A stretch of DNA of 6,768 nt from contig DXEQ01000303.1 of NCBI GenBank assembly GCA_019114885.1, positions 1-6,768 on the forward strand, given 5' to 3'. A program made the position numbers and the translations under genes. Below are positions 6,627-6,768 of the stretch, piece after piece. Within the stretch, counting starts at the first letter, position 1. Each line of letters begins with the position of its first letter. The notes below the pieces were generated by a model. The model was not told the DNA's origin and did no database searches. It worked only from the letters and a program-made list of their open reading frames with translations. This DNA comes from Candidatus Anaerobutyricum stercoripullorum (GTDB lineage Bacteria; Bacillota; Clostridia; Lachnospirales; Lachnospiraceae).

Positions 6627-6693
6627 AGAAGATAGCAACCACGCATTGATTGTGGGGCAAAAGAGGTAGAGGAAGTTTACAGGAGGGATAGCA

Positions 6694-6768
6694 ATGAGAC
6701 GCAACGACAGAGAAATCCGGGATATGGGTGAGATTTTTGACGTGCTGCAGCGGTGCGATACGGTGCGG
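6694..6768 (+). CDS. N-terminus of a probable pyridoxamine 5'-phosphate oxidase-fold (Nim-like) protein (3' partial)
   Basis: Twenty-five codons are present before the window ends. The ATG at 6694 follows a strong AGGAGGG site (6681-6687) at 6 bases, so the start is secure. The sequence MRRNDREIRD, followed by a helix with a conserved-looking cysteine (LQRCDTVR), resembles the opening of small flavin-binding proteins of the PNPOx-like/NimA group, common in Clostridia and often annotated as pyridoxamine 5'-phosphate oxidase family. The flavin-binding part lies outside the window, so this is a recollection of the family's N-terminal pattern rather than a motif-based call. Confidence 0.55.
   Translation, partial: MRRNDREIRDMGEIFDVLQRCDTVR

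Noticed and set aside
6640..6656. Short stem CCACG/TGTGG between the last two genes as a terminator
   Set aside because: It has only about five pairs including a G-T wobble, and no T-run follows.

Overview
The window looks like chromosomal DNA from a Clostridia-type Firmicute, most likely Lachnospiraceae-like. The reasons are the pth-mfd gene pair, strong AGGAGG-type ribosome binding sites, a GTG start for mfd, a short pyrophosphatase-like gene, a membrane-anchored XRE regulator, and a teichoic-acid-type glycerophosphotransferase. The taxon is inferred from style, not proven. All supported genes are on the + strand.

Layout. Bases 1-117 hold the last 38 codons of an unrecognised gene. It overlaps by ATGA the start of a 625-codon reading frame (114-1991). 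That frame reads without a stop through a CDP-glycerol glycerophosphotransferase-like domain (about residues 1-377), three in-frame 13-residue repeats (378-416), a short linker, and a complete peptidyl-tRNA hydrolase (427-625). A GTGA overlap then leads to mfd (1988-5512), the transcription-repair coupling factor. Bases 1-5512 therefore look like one tightly coupled operon in which the housekeeping pair pth-mfd sits behind a cell-envelope gene.

The 325-base gap after mfd (5513-5837) has no convincing gene. It is almost filled by a large imperfect inverted repeat (5519-5792) that could fold into one long interrupted hairpin. Next come a compact family I-like inorganic pyrophosphatase (5838-6164), a weak dyad plus T-run, a small membrane-anchored XRE-family protein (6276-6626), and the first 25 codons of a probable pyridoxamine-phosphate-oxidase-fold (Nim-like) protein running off the end (6694-6768). 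This last third is visibly more A+T-rich than mfd and looks like separate small transcription units.

The two observations most worth following are the repeat-joined glycerophosphotransferase/peptidyl-tRNA hydrolase frame and the long inverted repeat behind mfd. Both may be copies of dispersed repeats inserted between genes. No defence island, CRISPR array, transposase or RNA gene was seen.
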